DNA of 64,000 nt from Syntrophobacteraceae bacterium (GTDB taxonomy: Bacteria; Desulfobacterota; Syntrophobacteria; Syntrophobacterales; Syntrophobacteraceae), in assembly GCA_013314815.1 (NCBI GenBank), contig JABUEY010000003.1:1-64000 (forward strand), given 5' to 3'. This document shows, piece by piece, positions 1-8,336 of this stretch. Under the pieces are notes generated by a model. The model worked only from the letters and a program-made list of their open reading frames with translations. It made no database searches and was not told the DNA's origin. The translations under genes and the position numbers were made by a program. How positions within the stretch are numbered: position 1 is the first letter of the stretch; each line of letters opens with the position of its first letter.

Positions 1-213
1 AAACCCCAGCACGACTCCTGCCGCCATACCCGTCAAGACTCCCGCCACAACCCCCCGCGTAGTCTTGTGAGTACCGAACAGAGGCCTTCCGTCACGGAAT
101 GTCCAGCCGCGGTCGATGGGTTCTTTCCATCGGTGTTCAAAAAGGCAGGCCGTCAAAGGGGGAGCGAAATTGATCAACCAGAGAAGGATGAGGATTCCAA
201 CGGAGTCAGGCAT
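1..213 (-). CDS. CDP-archaeol synthase-like (DUF46/CarS family) protein, N-terminal part, cut by window edge
   Basis: The minus strand has an open frame from an ATG that runs off the left edge of the window after 71 codons. The translation starts with a hydrophobic segment (residues 5-20). It then has the motif PIDRGWTFRDGRPLFGTHKT (residues 32-51), followed by a glycine-rich second membrane segment. An Asp-Gly dipeptide followed by DGRPLFGxxKT is the signature of the DUF46/CarS family, integral membrane enzymes that use CTP to activate phosphatidic-acid-like lipids. In archaea the product is CDP-archaeol; the bacterial substrate is not established. The gene lies downstream of the sigma factor in the same direction. 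The C-terminal half cannot be judged. Confidence 0.8.
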   Translation of the reverse strand, partial: MPDSVGILILLWLINFAPPLTACLFEHRWKEPIDRGWTFRDGRPLFGTHKTTRGVVAGVLTGMAAGVVLGF

Positions 214-256
214 TATCGTGTTCGCTCGAAGACTCTCACATGGGCCGTGAAATCTG

Positions 257-345
257 GTTCAACCGGCAAACGGGCACGTCCGGCGCTTTTCACTCAATGG
301 ATCGATTGCATTTCAACGCCATTGCTGCGAAAGCGGGAATCAAGT
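257..345 (+). repeat. Dispersed intergenic repeat, family 1, copy 1
   Basis: The gap between the CarS-like gene and the sigma factor holds a segment that matches one at 44434-44540. Both share the core CCGGCGCTTTTCAC, preceded by a GTTC...CGGCAAA block and followed by a GGATC block and an AACG-CAT motif. This copy ends in a GCGAAAGCGGGAAT half-palindrome, which recalls family 2. No coding function is evident in positions 214-493. Confidence 0.6.
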
Positions 346-493
346 CCAAGCGCGGATCGCGCCATAAAGACCTCTCCACCCGGGATCGCCTGGCTCCATT
401 TATCTTGTCATTGAGGCTCCTTCGCATTAGTGGGTTTCCCCGCCCAGGTCTTACGATTCGAGCGGGAAAAACCCTCGTCTGTCAGCTGCAGGA

Positions 494-1798
494 TTATTCA
501 ATGAACGCTTTCAGGGATGCCTGCCTGTTGGGATTGCGAAGCTTGCGCAACGCCTTTTTTTCGATCTGCCGGATTCGCTCCTTGGAGACCTTGAAAGTCT
601 TTCCTATTTTTTCAAGGGTCTCGGCGGGCTGCCCATCCAGACCGAAGCGCAGGCGAAGGATCTTCTCTTCGCGTGGCTGCAAACCCGAGAGAAGCACGCG
701 GGTCACCTCGGCCAGTTCCCTGTCGGAGCATTCGTCCACGGGGGAAGTGGACCGATCGTCTTCGATGAAGTCTCCGAGTCTCTGTTCATCTTCACCGATG
801 GGAGTCTCGAGAGAAATCGGCTGGGAAGCCAGGGTCAGCACCATCTGCACTTTTTCCAGGGGAAGGTTGGCCCGGTCCGCGATTTCCTGGGCTGTGGGCT
901 CGCGCCCCAGTTCCTTGAGCAACTCATAGAAGACCTTGAAGAACAGGTTCTTGAGTTCTATGAAATGCACGGGCAGGCGAATAGTCCGCGTTTTGTCATA
1001 GATCCCACGAATAATGCTTTGTCTCACCCACCAGGTTGCATACGTGCTGAACCGGTTGCCCTTGGTGTGGTCGAAGCGCCCGACGGCCTTGAGTAACCCG
1101 AGGTTGCCCTCCTGAATAAGATCGTCGAAACTCATTCCGCGCCCGCGATATCGTTTCGCGATACTCAGAACCAGGCGCAGATTGGCCTTCACCATTTCCT
1201 GTTTGGAGTCATCGATGGATCGCATGATCTGCTGGATTCGCGTCAACATCTCGGAGTAAAGACGATTTTCCGGGTTCTCCAGCACTCCTCGTTCCAGGGT
1301 ACGCAGAATAACCTTGAGGATCTTGTCCCGAACACCGGGAAACGCTTTTTCATGGCCTATGAGCTTTTCCACCTTCTGGTGGAGATCCATGATCAACCGG
1401 TCTTCCGATGCTTGATCGGCGACCATCTTGACCAGTTCTTCCTGCCCTTCCCGGATCACCTGAGCCAGCTCGGTCTCCCGCTCCTGCGTCAGCAGCGGGT
1501 ACGTTGAAACCTCCTTCAGGTAGCAGGTAACGTGATCCTCTTCGAACTCCTGGGCCTCTGAAATCTGGCTGTCAGCGAGTTCCTCCGTTTCCTCTTCCTC
1601 TTCATAATCCGGGGTATGGAACGAATTCCTCGGTTCCCTGCGCTCAAGATCGATTCGATCGTCCAGAGAGAAATCGGCATCTTCGAATTTTTCAGCCAAC
1701 ACCTGTTCATCGTTGAGGGTCTCGTAATCCCCCTGAACATCCTTCCTCTTGAACAAATAGTCAAAAGGAAGGCATTTTTCCGCTGTGTAGGCTTTCAT
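494..1798 (-). CDS. RNA polymerase sigma-70 family factor (RpoD/RpoS-like)
   Basis: A primary-type or group 2 sigma factor of 434 residues that directs RNA polymerase to promoters. Visible regions in order are an acidic N-terminus, region 1.2 (CYLKEVSTYPLLTQERE), a short non-conserved spacer, and region 2 with the melting and -10 recognition helix (YATWWVRQSIIRGIYDKTR). Region 3 and a region 4 helix-turn-helix (EKIGKTFKVSKERIRQIEKK) follow. Region 1.1 and the large insert of classical RpoD are absent, so it may be an RpoS-like or alternative general sigma. The start was chosen because a strong GAGGAGG Shine-Dalgarno lies about 8 nt upstream. The frame is also open 39 codons further upstream, without comparable support. 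Confidence 0.93.
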   Translation of the reverse strand: MKAYTAEKCLPFDYLFKRKDVQGDYETLNDEQVLAEKFEDADFSLDDRIDLERREPRNSFHTPDYEEEEETEELADSQISEAQEFEEDHVTCYLKEVSTYPLLTQERETELAQVIREGQEELVKMVADQASEDRLIMDLHQKVEKLIGHEKAFPGVRDKILKVILRTLERGVLENPENRLYSEMLTRIQQIMRSIDDSKQEMVKANLRLVLSIAKRYRGRGMSFDDLIQEGNLGLLKAVGRFDHTKGNRFSTYATWWVRQSIIRGIYDKTRTIRLPVHFIELKNLFFKVFYELLKELGREPTAQEIADRANLPLEKVQMVLTLASQPISLETPIGEDEQRLGDFIEDDRSTSPVDECSDRELAEVTRVLLSGLQPREEKILRLRFGLDGQPAETLEKIGKTFKVSKERIRQIEKKALRKLRNPNRQASLKAFIE

Positions 1799-1948
1799 TT
1801 CAAACTCCTCCTCGGGAACAGACCGCCGTCCAATGCTCTGTCCAGGTCCATCATGCGATCCGTGTTCCCCTTCCTGCTCTTCCATTTTCGCCTCCTGCCC
1901 TCCAGTGGGCACCACGGAGCTGAAAGAATGAAAGAATATTCAAAAGAA

Positions 1949-1977
1949 AAATTAAGACTCTCTGCAATCTTAGTCAA
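1949..1977 (-). promoter_or_regulatory. Candidate sigma-70-type promoter for the sigma factor gene
   Basis: On the minus strand TTGACT is followed after 17 nt by TAATTT, in the roughly 300-nt AT-rich gap (1799-2100) upstream of the sigma factor. The -35 is near consensus and the -10 is weak. The rest of the gap shows no gene or clear terminator. Confidence 0.35.
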
Positions 1978-2100
1978 TTATTAAGAATCGGTCTGAGGTG
2001 GGGTTGTCCTGCAGGTGTCATCGCTTGTCCCGACTTTCGAGGAAGGATACGAGCCTTCTTAATAAACCAACTAAACAGCATCCTTACCATCCCGATGGAA

Positions 2101-3087
2101 TCAAATGTGAAGCTCCACAATATCTCCGTCCTGGAGCACGTAGTCCCGCTGAACCATCCGGCCGTCGAATACCGCCTTCCCCCAAACCTTTGCGTATTTC
2201 AATTTGTCCACAAAATCCTTGTGGATATTGGCAGCCAGATCCTCCAACGTGCTCTCGGCGGGGAGCACAAAAGGAGCCTTCATGTTCGGCTCCTTGCCCG
2301 GGGCCCTGGTATATACACGAATCAGGCCGGAAATACTATACAATACTTCCAAAAGCCGAGTCAAGTTCCGCCCCTTCAGCGTGGAAACCGCCATGCACGG
2401 AACCGAAACTCCCGCCAGTTCCAGAAAAGCATTGTAGTCTTCTTCATCTTTTTCACTATCGGTTTTATTCATTATTATAAGCATTTTTTTTATAAATGGA
2501 AGCTTTCTGATATCTTTTGGGATGAGGGCGCCTTCCGGGAAGATCCTCAGGCTCTCGAGGATGGCGAAGGTGTCTTCCATCTGCTGCAGAGGGTCCGCAT
2601 GAAGGTCGAGCATAATCAGCAGGATATCGGCCCGACGCATAAGATCGGCCATCCAGGGATCGAGGTAATCCTTTGTCACGGGCGGAGTATCCACCAGCTG
2701 AAACTGGATGTTCTCGAATGGGACCATGCCTGGAGTTGGTTTCCAGGTGGTATGGGGAAAATCGGCCACCTCGGGCCGGGCATTGGTCATGACTGCCACG
2801 AGGGAGGACTTGCCGGTGTTGGGGGCACCCACCAGTACAACCTGTGCAGCTCCTTCCTTTTCGATACTGAACGCCGTATCCCTCTTCGCCGTCCCCTTCT
2901 TCTGACGCGCCTCGGTCCTGAGCTTTGCAATTCGGCGCCTGAGGTCCGCCTTCAGCTTATCCGTGCCCTTGTGCTTGGGCATAATGGTAAGCATCTCTTC
3001 CAGGGCCTCGATCTTTTCTTCCGTCGTTTTCGCTTCCCTGAATCTCTTTTCCGCTTCAAAATAGGGAGGAGGCAAGTTGGCAGGCAT
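2101..3087 (-). CDS. DRG/Obg-related GTPase with C-terminal TGS domain
   Basis: A cytosolic P-loop GTPase of 328 residues. The N-terminal third is a charged helical region typical of DRG-type GTPases. The G domain follows with Walker A GAPNTGKSS, a switch II DTPP and the base-specificity motif NKTD. The last 75 residues are a TGS domain ending in YVLQDGDIVELHI, a fold seen in ThrRS, RelA/SpoT and DRG proteins and linked to ribosome or nucleotide sensing. The substrate is unknown. The gene lies upstream of the sigma factor and is separated from alaS by an opposite-strand gene. A purine-rich GGGGGA ribosome site precedes the ATG. Confidence 0.88.
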   Translation of the reverse strand: MPANLPPPYFEAEKRFREAKTTEEKIEALEEMLTIMPKHKGTDKLKADLRRRIAKLRTEARQKKGTAKRDTAFSIEKEGAAQVVLVGAPNTGKSSLVAVMTNARPEVADFPHTTWKPTPGMVPFENIQFQLVDTPPVTKDYLDPWMADLMRRADILLIMLDLHADPLQQMEDTFAILESLRIFPEGALIPKDIRKLPFIKKMLIIMNKTDSEKDEEDYNAFLELAGVSVPCMAVSTLKGRNLTRLLEVLYSISGLIRVYTRAPGKEPNMKAPFVLPAESTLEDLAANIHKDFVDKLKYAKVWGKAVFDGRMVQRDYVLQDGDIVELHI

Positions 3088-3162
3088 GTATTCAGTCCCC
3101 CGTCGCAGTCGTCACACCGTGTGCATTTCGACAAGCTGGCGTCGAACAGATACCATCGGCAG

Positions 3163-3191
3163 TTGCCAATCGGCCGGAAAGCTATTATAAG
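3163..3191 (+). promoter_or_regulatory. Predicted sigma-70 promoter for the small selenoprotein gene
   Basis: TTGCCA, a 17-nt spacer and TATAAG match the -35 and -10 consensus at five of six positions each. The predicted start point lies about 50 nt upstream of the TTG start codon of the small dual-CXXC gene. This supports a separately expressed gene in an otherwise minus-strand region. Confidence 0.65.
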
Positions 3192-3247
3192 TACACACTC
3201 TAAAAATCGACATAGAAAAAAGAATGCACTGATTTGAAGGAGAAATC

Positions 3248-3415
3248 TTGAACTGTCCCGCGTGCAAGAACAAACTGGTGATGGCCCGGACCTGACGGCA
3301 GATCATCTGGCGCTGCCGGGAATGCGGCGCATCTTATCGCCTGGCTGATTTGCATGAAGATCTCACCGAAGAAGCCGAAAGAGAACTCGCCTGCTGCAGA
3401 GTGGACCGCCTGTGA
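3248..3415 (+). CDS. Dual-CXXC-motif small selenoprotein, in-frame UGA as Sec (residue 16)
   Basis: A 55-residue reading frame interrupted only by TGA at codon 16. It starts at TTG, 5 nt after a good GAAGGAG ribosome site. It encodes MNCPACKNKLVMART, then UGA, then RQIIWRCRECGASYRLADL and a short acidic tail ending ACCRVDRL. The two CXXC motifs (residues 3-6 and 23-26) look like a zinc ribbon or a redox pair. This matches the small family annotated as dual CXXC motif small (seleno)protein in anaerobic Desulfobacterota, where Cys or Sec occupies the position between the motifs. A perfect 6-bp hairpin begins directly after the UGA. The function of the family is unknown, probably redox or metal handling. 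The alternative is a nonsense-mutated Cys homologue. Confidence 0.75.
3296..3318 (+). promoter_or_regulatory. Candidate bacterial SECIS hairpin
   Basis: Immediately after the in-frame TGA (3293-3295), CGGCAG pairs perfectly with CTGCCG across an 11-nt loop that contains guanines. Bacterial SECIS elements lie directly downstream of the Sec UGA inside the coding region and bind SelB through the apical loop. The place and size fit. The loop does not carry the exact E. coli GU arrangement. Confidence 0.6.
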
Positions 3416-3513
3416 ACCCGATTGCCGAAATCCGGCGTACCCCCGGGCTTCCAAGGGGAAGGAACGGCCGTTCAGTGCGCCGAACAAGTCAAACGTTTAT
3501 GGCTGAAACATTT

Positions 3514-3549
3514 CGAGGTCGAGGAAATGGTGAATTCCCGTCGACCTCG
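3514..3549. terminator. Strong hairpin between convergent genes (possible terminator)
   Basis: CGAGGTCGA pairs perfectly with TCGACCTCG, and the 18-nt interior can add a GGAA/TTCC stem. It lies between the convergent selenoprotein gene and alaS. No T-run follows on either strand, so factor-independent termination is doubtful. Confidence 0.35.
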
Positions 3550-3596
3550 ATGCATGACAGATCGTTATTCCAGTGAGTTGTCCTGGATAAAGCCGA

Positions 3597-6254
3597 TCAC
3601 AAGCTTTCCTCGATAAGTCTTCTCGCGAGAGCCAGAGCATTGGAGAGGTTTTCAGGCCTGTTGCCGCCTGCCTGCGCCATGTCCGGCCGGCCTCCTCCGC
3701 TGCCGCCCACCTCCTTTACAATCTGCTTGATCAGGTTCCCCGCGTGAACCCGTGAAGTCAGGTCAGGCGTGACCCCGACGAGCAGAAAAACCTTGTCTCC
3801 CCGCGTTCCTCCCAGAACGGCCACTCCGCTCTCCATCCGCTCCTTGAAACGATCGTTCATCTCCCGCAGTTCCTTGGGATTCTCGGCCTTCACGGCGGTG
3901 ACCAGCACCTTCACACCCTTGATGTTTTCGGCCTGTTCGAGAAGGTCCGCGGACTGCCTGCTCGAAAACGATGCCTTCAGGGCCTCGATTTCCTTTTCGA
4001 GCTGTCTTTGCTGCTGAAGCAGTTTTTCGACCCTGTCGGCCACCTCGAAGGGGCTGCTCTTGAGCAGTCCTGCAGCACGATAGAGGATCTCCTGCTGCCT
4101 GCCCAGGTGCTCCATGGCCCTCCGCCCCGCAAGCGCCTCGATCCGCCTCACACCAGCCGCAATACCGGACTCCTGAACAATGACAAACAGCCCTATATCC
4201 CCCGTGCGGTGCGTATGAGTACCACCGCACAGCTCCCTGCTGAACCCGGGAATCTCCACCATGCGCACCGTGTCTCCGTATTTCTCTTCGAACAGGGCCA
4301 TGGCTCCCGTTTTGAGCGCCTCATCGAGGTTCATCACGCGCACCTGGAGATCGTGATTTCGCAGGATCTCTTCGTTGACCAGCCTTTCGATCCGCATCAT
4401 TTCGTCAGGGGTCAATGCGGCAAAATGGGTGAAGTCGAAGCGCAACCGGTCGGGAGCAACCAATGAGCCCGCCTGCTTGACGTGATCCCCCAACACGGTG
4501 CGCAGAACGGCGTGAAGAATGTGCGTGGCGGTGTGGTGAAGAGCGGTGTCCTGCCGAAGCCTTTCATTCACGTTGAGTTCGACCTGGTCTCCCACCCGGA
4601 TCGTGCCTTCCTCCACCTTTGCCATGTGAACGATGATGTCGCCGGGCAGCTTAAGTGTGTCGATAACGGACAGCCTTCCAGCAGGTCCCGTGATGACTCC
4701 CTGATCTCCCACCTGCCCGCCGGAGGCTCCATAAAAGGGAGTTTCTTCTGTAACGACTTCGACTTCCATCCCCGAAGAGGCTTCGCCCGCGGCACTCCCG
4801 TGGACCACCAGCGCAAGCACAGTGGACCTGGCGCTGACGGCATCGTAGCCCACAAAGCGCGTAATGACTCCCTTCGAGGACAGCTGCCGGTAAGCCTCCA
4901 CGATCTCCCTGTCTCCGCTTCCTTTCCAGTGCATCCGGGATTGTTCCCTTTGCTTTTCCATGAGCTCCCCGAAGCCGGCTTCATCGACGGAGAAGTGGAG
5001 ATCATGAGCCATATCAGTAATGATATCAATGGGGAATCCGTAAGTGTCGTACAGTTTGAAGATCAGGGAACCGGGAATGATATCCACGCCTTCGTCCTGC
5101 AGTCGCCTGATTTCGTTCTGGAGCAGCCTCAAACCGTTGTCGAGGGTCTCGTTGAACCGCTCCTCCTCGTGCAGGATGACTTGAGTGATATAATTCCTGT
5201 TTTCCAGCAGTTCCGGATAGGCGTCCTGCATGGATTCCATGACCGAGACGGCGACTTCGCTGAGAAACGGGCGGTCGAGCCCGAGGAAGCGCCCGTGGCG
5301 AAGGGCGCGCCGAAGCACCCGCCGCAGGACATAGCCGCGGCCCTCGTTGCTGGGAAGTGCTCCGTCCCCGATCAGGAACGCCGCTGCCCGGCTATGATCG
5401 GCGATAACCTTTACAGATACGTCTTTTTCGGGTTCTTCGCCGTAGCGGTAGCCCGTAAGTTGAGCGATCTTCTCGCGCATGGGTGCAAACACGTCGGTGT
5501 CGTAATTGGACGGCACCTTCTGGATGACGGCGGCAATGCGTTCGAGGCCCATGCCCGTGTCGATGCTCGGTTTGGGAAGCGGTTCCATGGAACCGTCCGC
5601 CTTGCGGTTGAACTGCATGAAAACGAGGTTCCACAGTTCGAGATAGCGGTCGCAATCGCAACCGGGGCGGCAGTCGGGTCTACCGCAGCCGATTTCTTCC
5701 CCCTGGTCGATGAGGATTTCCGAACAGGGCCCGCAGGGCCCTGTGTCGCCCATGGACCAGAAGTTGTCCTTTGTGGGAAAGGTGAGGATGCGATCCTGCG
5801 GCAGGTAGCGAGCCCAGAAATGCCTGGCTTCCTCGTCGGGGCCGAGATGCATTTCGGAATCCCCTTCATGGATTGTGGCATAGAGCTTATCCCTGGGGAG
5901 TCCCATCGTCTCGGTGAGGAAGTCCCAGGCATATTCCACGGCTTCCTTCTTGAAATAGTCACCGAAGGAGAAGTTGCCGAGCATTTCGAAAAATGTGTGG
6001 TGCCTGGCCGTACGGCCCACATTTTCCAGGTCGTTGTGTTTACCGCCCGCTCTCATGCACTTCTGGCTGGTTGCGGCTCGCTTGTAGGGGCGTCGTTCCT
6101 CGCCCAGAAACGTGCGCTTGAATTGGACCATACCCGCGTTGGTAAACAGGAGGCTGGGATCATCGTGAGGGATAACGGAAGAGCTCTTTACAACGGAATG
6201 TCCCCTTTGCTGGAAAAAGTCCAAAAAGGCCTTGCGGATTTCGCTGGCTTTCAT
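3597..6254 (-). CDS. alaS: Alanine--tRNA ligase
   Basis: Charges tRNA-Ala with alanine in the cytosol. The 885-residue product has the usual family length. It begins MKASEIRKAFLDFFQQRGHS, and motif 1/2 sequences such as PSLLFTNAGMVQFKRTF and a GDTGPCGPCSEI segment follow. The editing domain carries the metal-binding HHTATHILH and CGGTHTHRTGDIG. A DHHA1-type C-terminal domain has the glycine-rich VGGSGGGRPDMAQAGG. The start was set at the ATG after GAGGAG, where homologues begin. The frame is open another 107 codons upstream to a GTG overlapping the recA stop, but that extension has no domain character. It lies downstream of recA in the same direction. Confidence 0.97.
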   Translation of the reverse strand: MKASEIRKAFLDFFQQRGHSVVKSSSVIPHDDPSLLFTNAGMVQFKRTFLGEERRPYKRAATSQKCMRAGGKHNDLENVGRTARHHTFFEMLGNFSFGDYFKKEAVEYAWDFLTETMGLPRDKLYATIHEGDSEMHLGPDEEARHFWARYLPQDRILTFPTKDNFWSMGDTGPCGPCSEILIDQGEEIGCGRPDCRPGCDCDRYLELWNLVFMQFNRKADGSMEPLPKPSIDTGMGLERIAAVIQKVPSNYDTDVFAPMREKIAQLTGYRYGEEPEKDVSVKVIADHSRAAAFLIGDGALPSNEGRGYVLRRVLRRALRHGRFLGLDRPFLSEVAVSVMESMQDAYPELLENRNYITQVILHEEERFNETLDNGLRLLQNEIRRLQDEGVDIIPGSLIFKLYDTYGFPIDIITDMAHDLHFSVDEAGFGELMEKQREQSRMHWKGSGDREIVEAYRQLSSKGVITRFVGYDAVSARSTVLALVVHGSAAGEASSGMEVEVVTEETPFYGASGGQVGDQGVITGPAGRLSVIDTLKLPGDIIVHMAKVEEGTIRVGDQVELNVNERLRQDTALHHTATHILHAVLRTVLGDHVKQAGSLVAPDRLRFDFTHFAALTPDEMMRIERLVNEEILRNHDLQVRVMNLDEALKTGAMALFEEKYGDTVRMVEIPGFSRELCGGTHTHRTGDIGLFVIVQESGIAAGVRRIEALAGRRAMEHLGRQQEILYRAAGLLKSSPFEVADRVEKLLQQQRQLEKEIEALKASFSSRQSADLLEQAENIKGVKVLVTAVKAENPKELREMNDRFKERMESGVAVLGGTRGDKVFLLVGVTPDLTSRVHAGNLIKQIVKEVGGSGGGRPDMAQAGGNRPENLSNALALARRLIEESL

Positions 6255-6571
6255 CAAAAAGATCTCCTCAGACTGGTTGCTTGATGTTTTCAGTTTGTCA
6301 AGGTCTGCGACGACACATGCCCGAGCCCTCACCTTCCGGGCAGACCGGCCGACGCCGGGGAGACGGAGCACGCGAACGGCCGATCGTGCAATTTCTTCCC
6401 AATGGAGATTCTTAACCTTTTTCCTTTGAGTTTTCCAGATCTTCCGACAGAATTGCCGTTGCTCGCCGCACGATCCCGCTGACGGGTGCCGCCGAGAGCG
6501 AACCCATCGACTTCGAACGGCCTTCCAATCCGCAGAGATCGCTTCCTCTTCTTCTTTTCCGTCCAGGGAAC
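6255..6571. other. 317-nt recA-alaS spacer, no recX found
   Basis: In many bacteria recX lies between recA and alaS. Here the spacer is too short for a full recX, and none of the three minus-strand frames gives a RecX-like sequence. The frame from the GTG overlapping the recA stop (GTGA) reads in phase into alaS, but it is arginine-rich and low in complexity. It probably holds the alaS leader or promoter. Confidence 0.5.
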
Positions 6572-7609
6572 TCACTCTGCCAAAGCTGTTTCTGCGGCGG
6601 ATAAGGAAGGGATCTTCAGGGAATGGATCTCACGAATTCTGGCCTCCAACCCTGAGAGCAGGTCGCGATGTTCCCTGAGGAAGCTCTTGGCATTCTCGCG
6701 GCCCTGCCCCAGTCTTTCCCCATTGAACGAATACCACGTTCCCGACTTGTCCACCACGCCTGCATCCACCGCAAGGTCCAGCACGTCTCCTTCCTTCGAT
6801 ATCCCGCGCCCATACACAATATCGAACTCCACCTCCTTGAAGGGAGGAGCGATCTTGTTTTTCACCACTTTCACCCGGGTCCTGTTGCCGATGATTTCCT
6901 GCCCGTCCTTGAGCGGTCCTACACGCCTGATATCCAGGCGCATCGTGGCATAAAACTTGAGCGCGTTGCCCCCGGTGGTCGTTTCCGGGGAGCCGTACAT
7001 GACGCCGATCTTCATGCGTATCTGGTTGATGAAAATGACACATGTTCTCGATTTGCTGATGGACGACACCAGCTTGCGCAGCGCCTGGCTCATGAGTCGC
7101 GCCTGGAGGCCGACGTGCGGGTCTCCCATTTCCCCCTCGATCTCCGCCTTGGGAACCAGGGCCGCAACGGAGTCCACGACGATTACATCGATGGCGTTGC
7201 TTCGAACGAGCACCTCTGCAATTTCGAGGGCCTGTTCACCGTAGTCTGGCTGGCTGATGAGCAGGTCTTCGGCCTGCACGCCCAGTTTGCGCGCGTAATG
7301 GATGTCCAGGGCGTGTTCGGCATCGATAAACGCAGCCAGGCCTCCCTGCTTCTGCGCTTCGGCGATAATGTGCAGAGCAAGCGTCGTCTTTCCGGACGAC
7401 TCGGGCCCGAAGATCTCGACGATCCGTCCCCTCGCCACTCCTCCGATCCCCAGCGCCAGGTCCAGGGACAGGCACCCGGTCGATATGGTGGCGACCTCGA
7501 CGGGTTGAGCCCCTTCGCCGAGGCGCATAATCGCGCCCTTTCCGCACATGCGCTCGATTTGTGAGATAGCCGTGTCGATGGCCTTCTGTCGTTCGTCAAC
7601 GGGTCCCAT
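6572..7609 (-). CDS. recA: Recombinase RecA
   Basis: The 345-residue DNA strand-exchange ATPase of homologous recombination and the SOS co-protease. Walker A is GPESSGKT, Walker B is in [10 protein letters not shown], loop L1 is in [19 protein letters not shown] and loop L2 is in [20 protein letters not shown]. The length is typical. A purine-rich AGGAG precedes the ATG. The gene follows larC, cinA and thpR on the same strand with a 154-nt gap, so it probably also has its own promoter. A clear LexA operator was not recognised. Confidence 0.98.
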   Translation of the reverse strand: MGPVDERQKAIDTAISQIERMCGKGAIMRLGEGAQPVEVATISTGCLSLDLALGIGGVARGRIVEIFGPESSGKTTLALHIIAEAQKQGGLAAFIDAEHALDIHYARKLGVQAEDLLISQPDYGEQALEIAEVLVRSNAIDVIVVDSVAALVPKAEIEGEMGDPHVGLQARLMSQALRKLVSSISKSRTCVIFINQIRMKIGVMYGSPETTTGGNALKFYATMRLDIRRVGPLKDGQEIIGNRTRVKVVKNKIAPPFKEVEFDIVYGRGISKEGDVLDLAVDAGVVDKSGTWYSFNGERLGQGRENAKSFLREHRDLLSGLEARIREIHSLKIPSLSAAETALAE

Positions 7610-7763
7610 AACGTGGGTCTCCTCTATAATGGTGCAGACCGTGGGCGGTGGATCGTGATGTGTTACGGATGGACAGTGATGGAACAGAACAACCGAAAGC
7701 GAATTCTCTATCCCGCCTCAATATCGTGCCGCTGCCGCCGCGGCTTGAATGCACGTTGTCTTT

Positions 7764-8336
7764 TCAGCTGGAGTGACCGGGGAAGGCCGCCCTGTACAAA
7801 GGCGTGTACACCGCACCGTCCGGCCTCAACTCGCTCTTATACAATACCAGCTCAGCAACGTCAAAAGCTTCCGCCTCAAACTCCCGGTGTGCCATCAGCA
7901 TTTCCTGAAGAACCTGGAGGCGCTGCCTTCCCTTGACTCTGCCCAGGGTAAGGTGTGGCTTGAAGGGCCGATCCTCCGCCTCGAACCCCAGGGGCACCAT
8001 GGCGGCTTCCACCTTTTTCTGAAGGTCTTCCAGTGCCCTGGCGTCCCCCGTCAACCCCACCCAGACAACCCTCATCTGCTTCATCGTGGGGAAAGCTCCG
8101 CACCCGGCGGGTTTGACTCGAAAGCGATCCGTGGAGGATGCCACCAGTTGGATGGCCGCCTGGATCTCGGCAATCTGCTCGGGAGGCACTTCCCCGAGGA
8201 ACTTCAGGGTCAAGTGGATGCGTTCGGGCTTGACCCAGGTGACCGCAGCATCCGACTTCTTCAGCTCCCGTTCGAAGTTTTCCAGGGCCTTCTGAACTCG
8301 AACGGGCAGGTCAATGGCAATGAATGTGCGAATCAT
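7764..8336 (-). CDS. thpR: RNA 2',3'-cyclic phosphodiesterase (ThpR/LigT)
   Basis: A 190-residue member of the 2H phosphoesterase family. The two catalytic HxTx motifs are visible as IHLTLKFLG and PHLTLGRVK. These enzymes hydrolyse 2',3'-cyclic phosphate ends of RNA to 2'-phosphates, and their physiological substrate is uncertain. The start overlaps the end of cinA by 26 nt, which implies one transcript and translational coupling. The cinA-thpR-recA order is common in this part of the bacterial tree. Confidence 0.93.
   Translation of the reverse strand: MIRTFIAIDLPVRVQKALENFERELKKSDAAVTWVKPERIHLTLKFLGEVPPEQIAEIQAAIQLVASSTDRFRVKPAGCGAFPTMKQMRVVWVGLTGDARALEDLQKKVEAAMVPLGFEAEDRPFKPHLTLGRVKGRQRLQVLQEMLMAHREFEAEAFDVAELVLYKSELRPDGAVYTPLYRAAFPGHSS

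Noticed and set aside
3412-3616. Two short plus-strand frames after the selenoprotein gene
   Set aside because: One starts at a GTGA overlap and the other at TTG, but both are Arg-rich and low in complexity, and one runs into alaS.
4482-6284. A 600-codon plus-strand frame opposite alaS
   Set aside because: It is antisense to alaS, has no ribosome site or domain, and arises from GC-rich codon bias.
6255-6575. N-terminal extension of alaS up to the recA stop
   Set aside because: AlaRS homologues begin at the ATG that has a GAGGAG site here; the extension has no domain.
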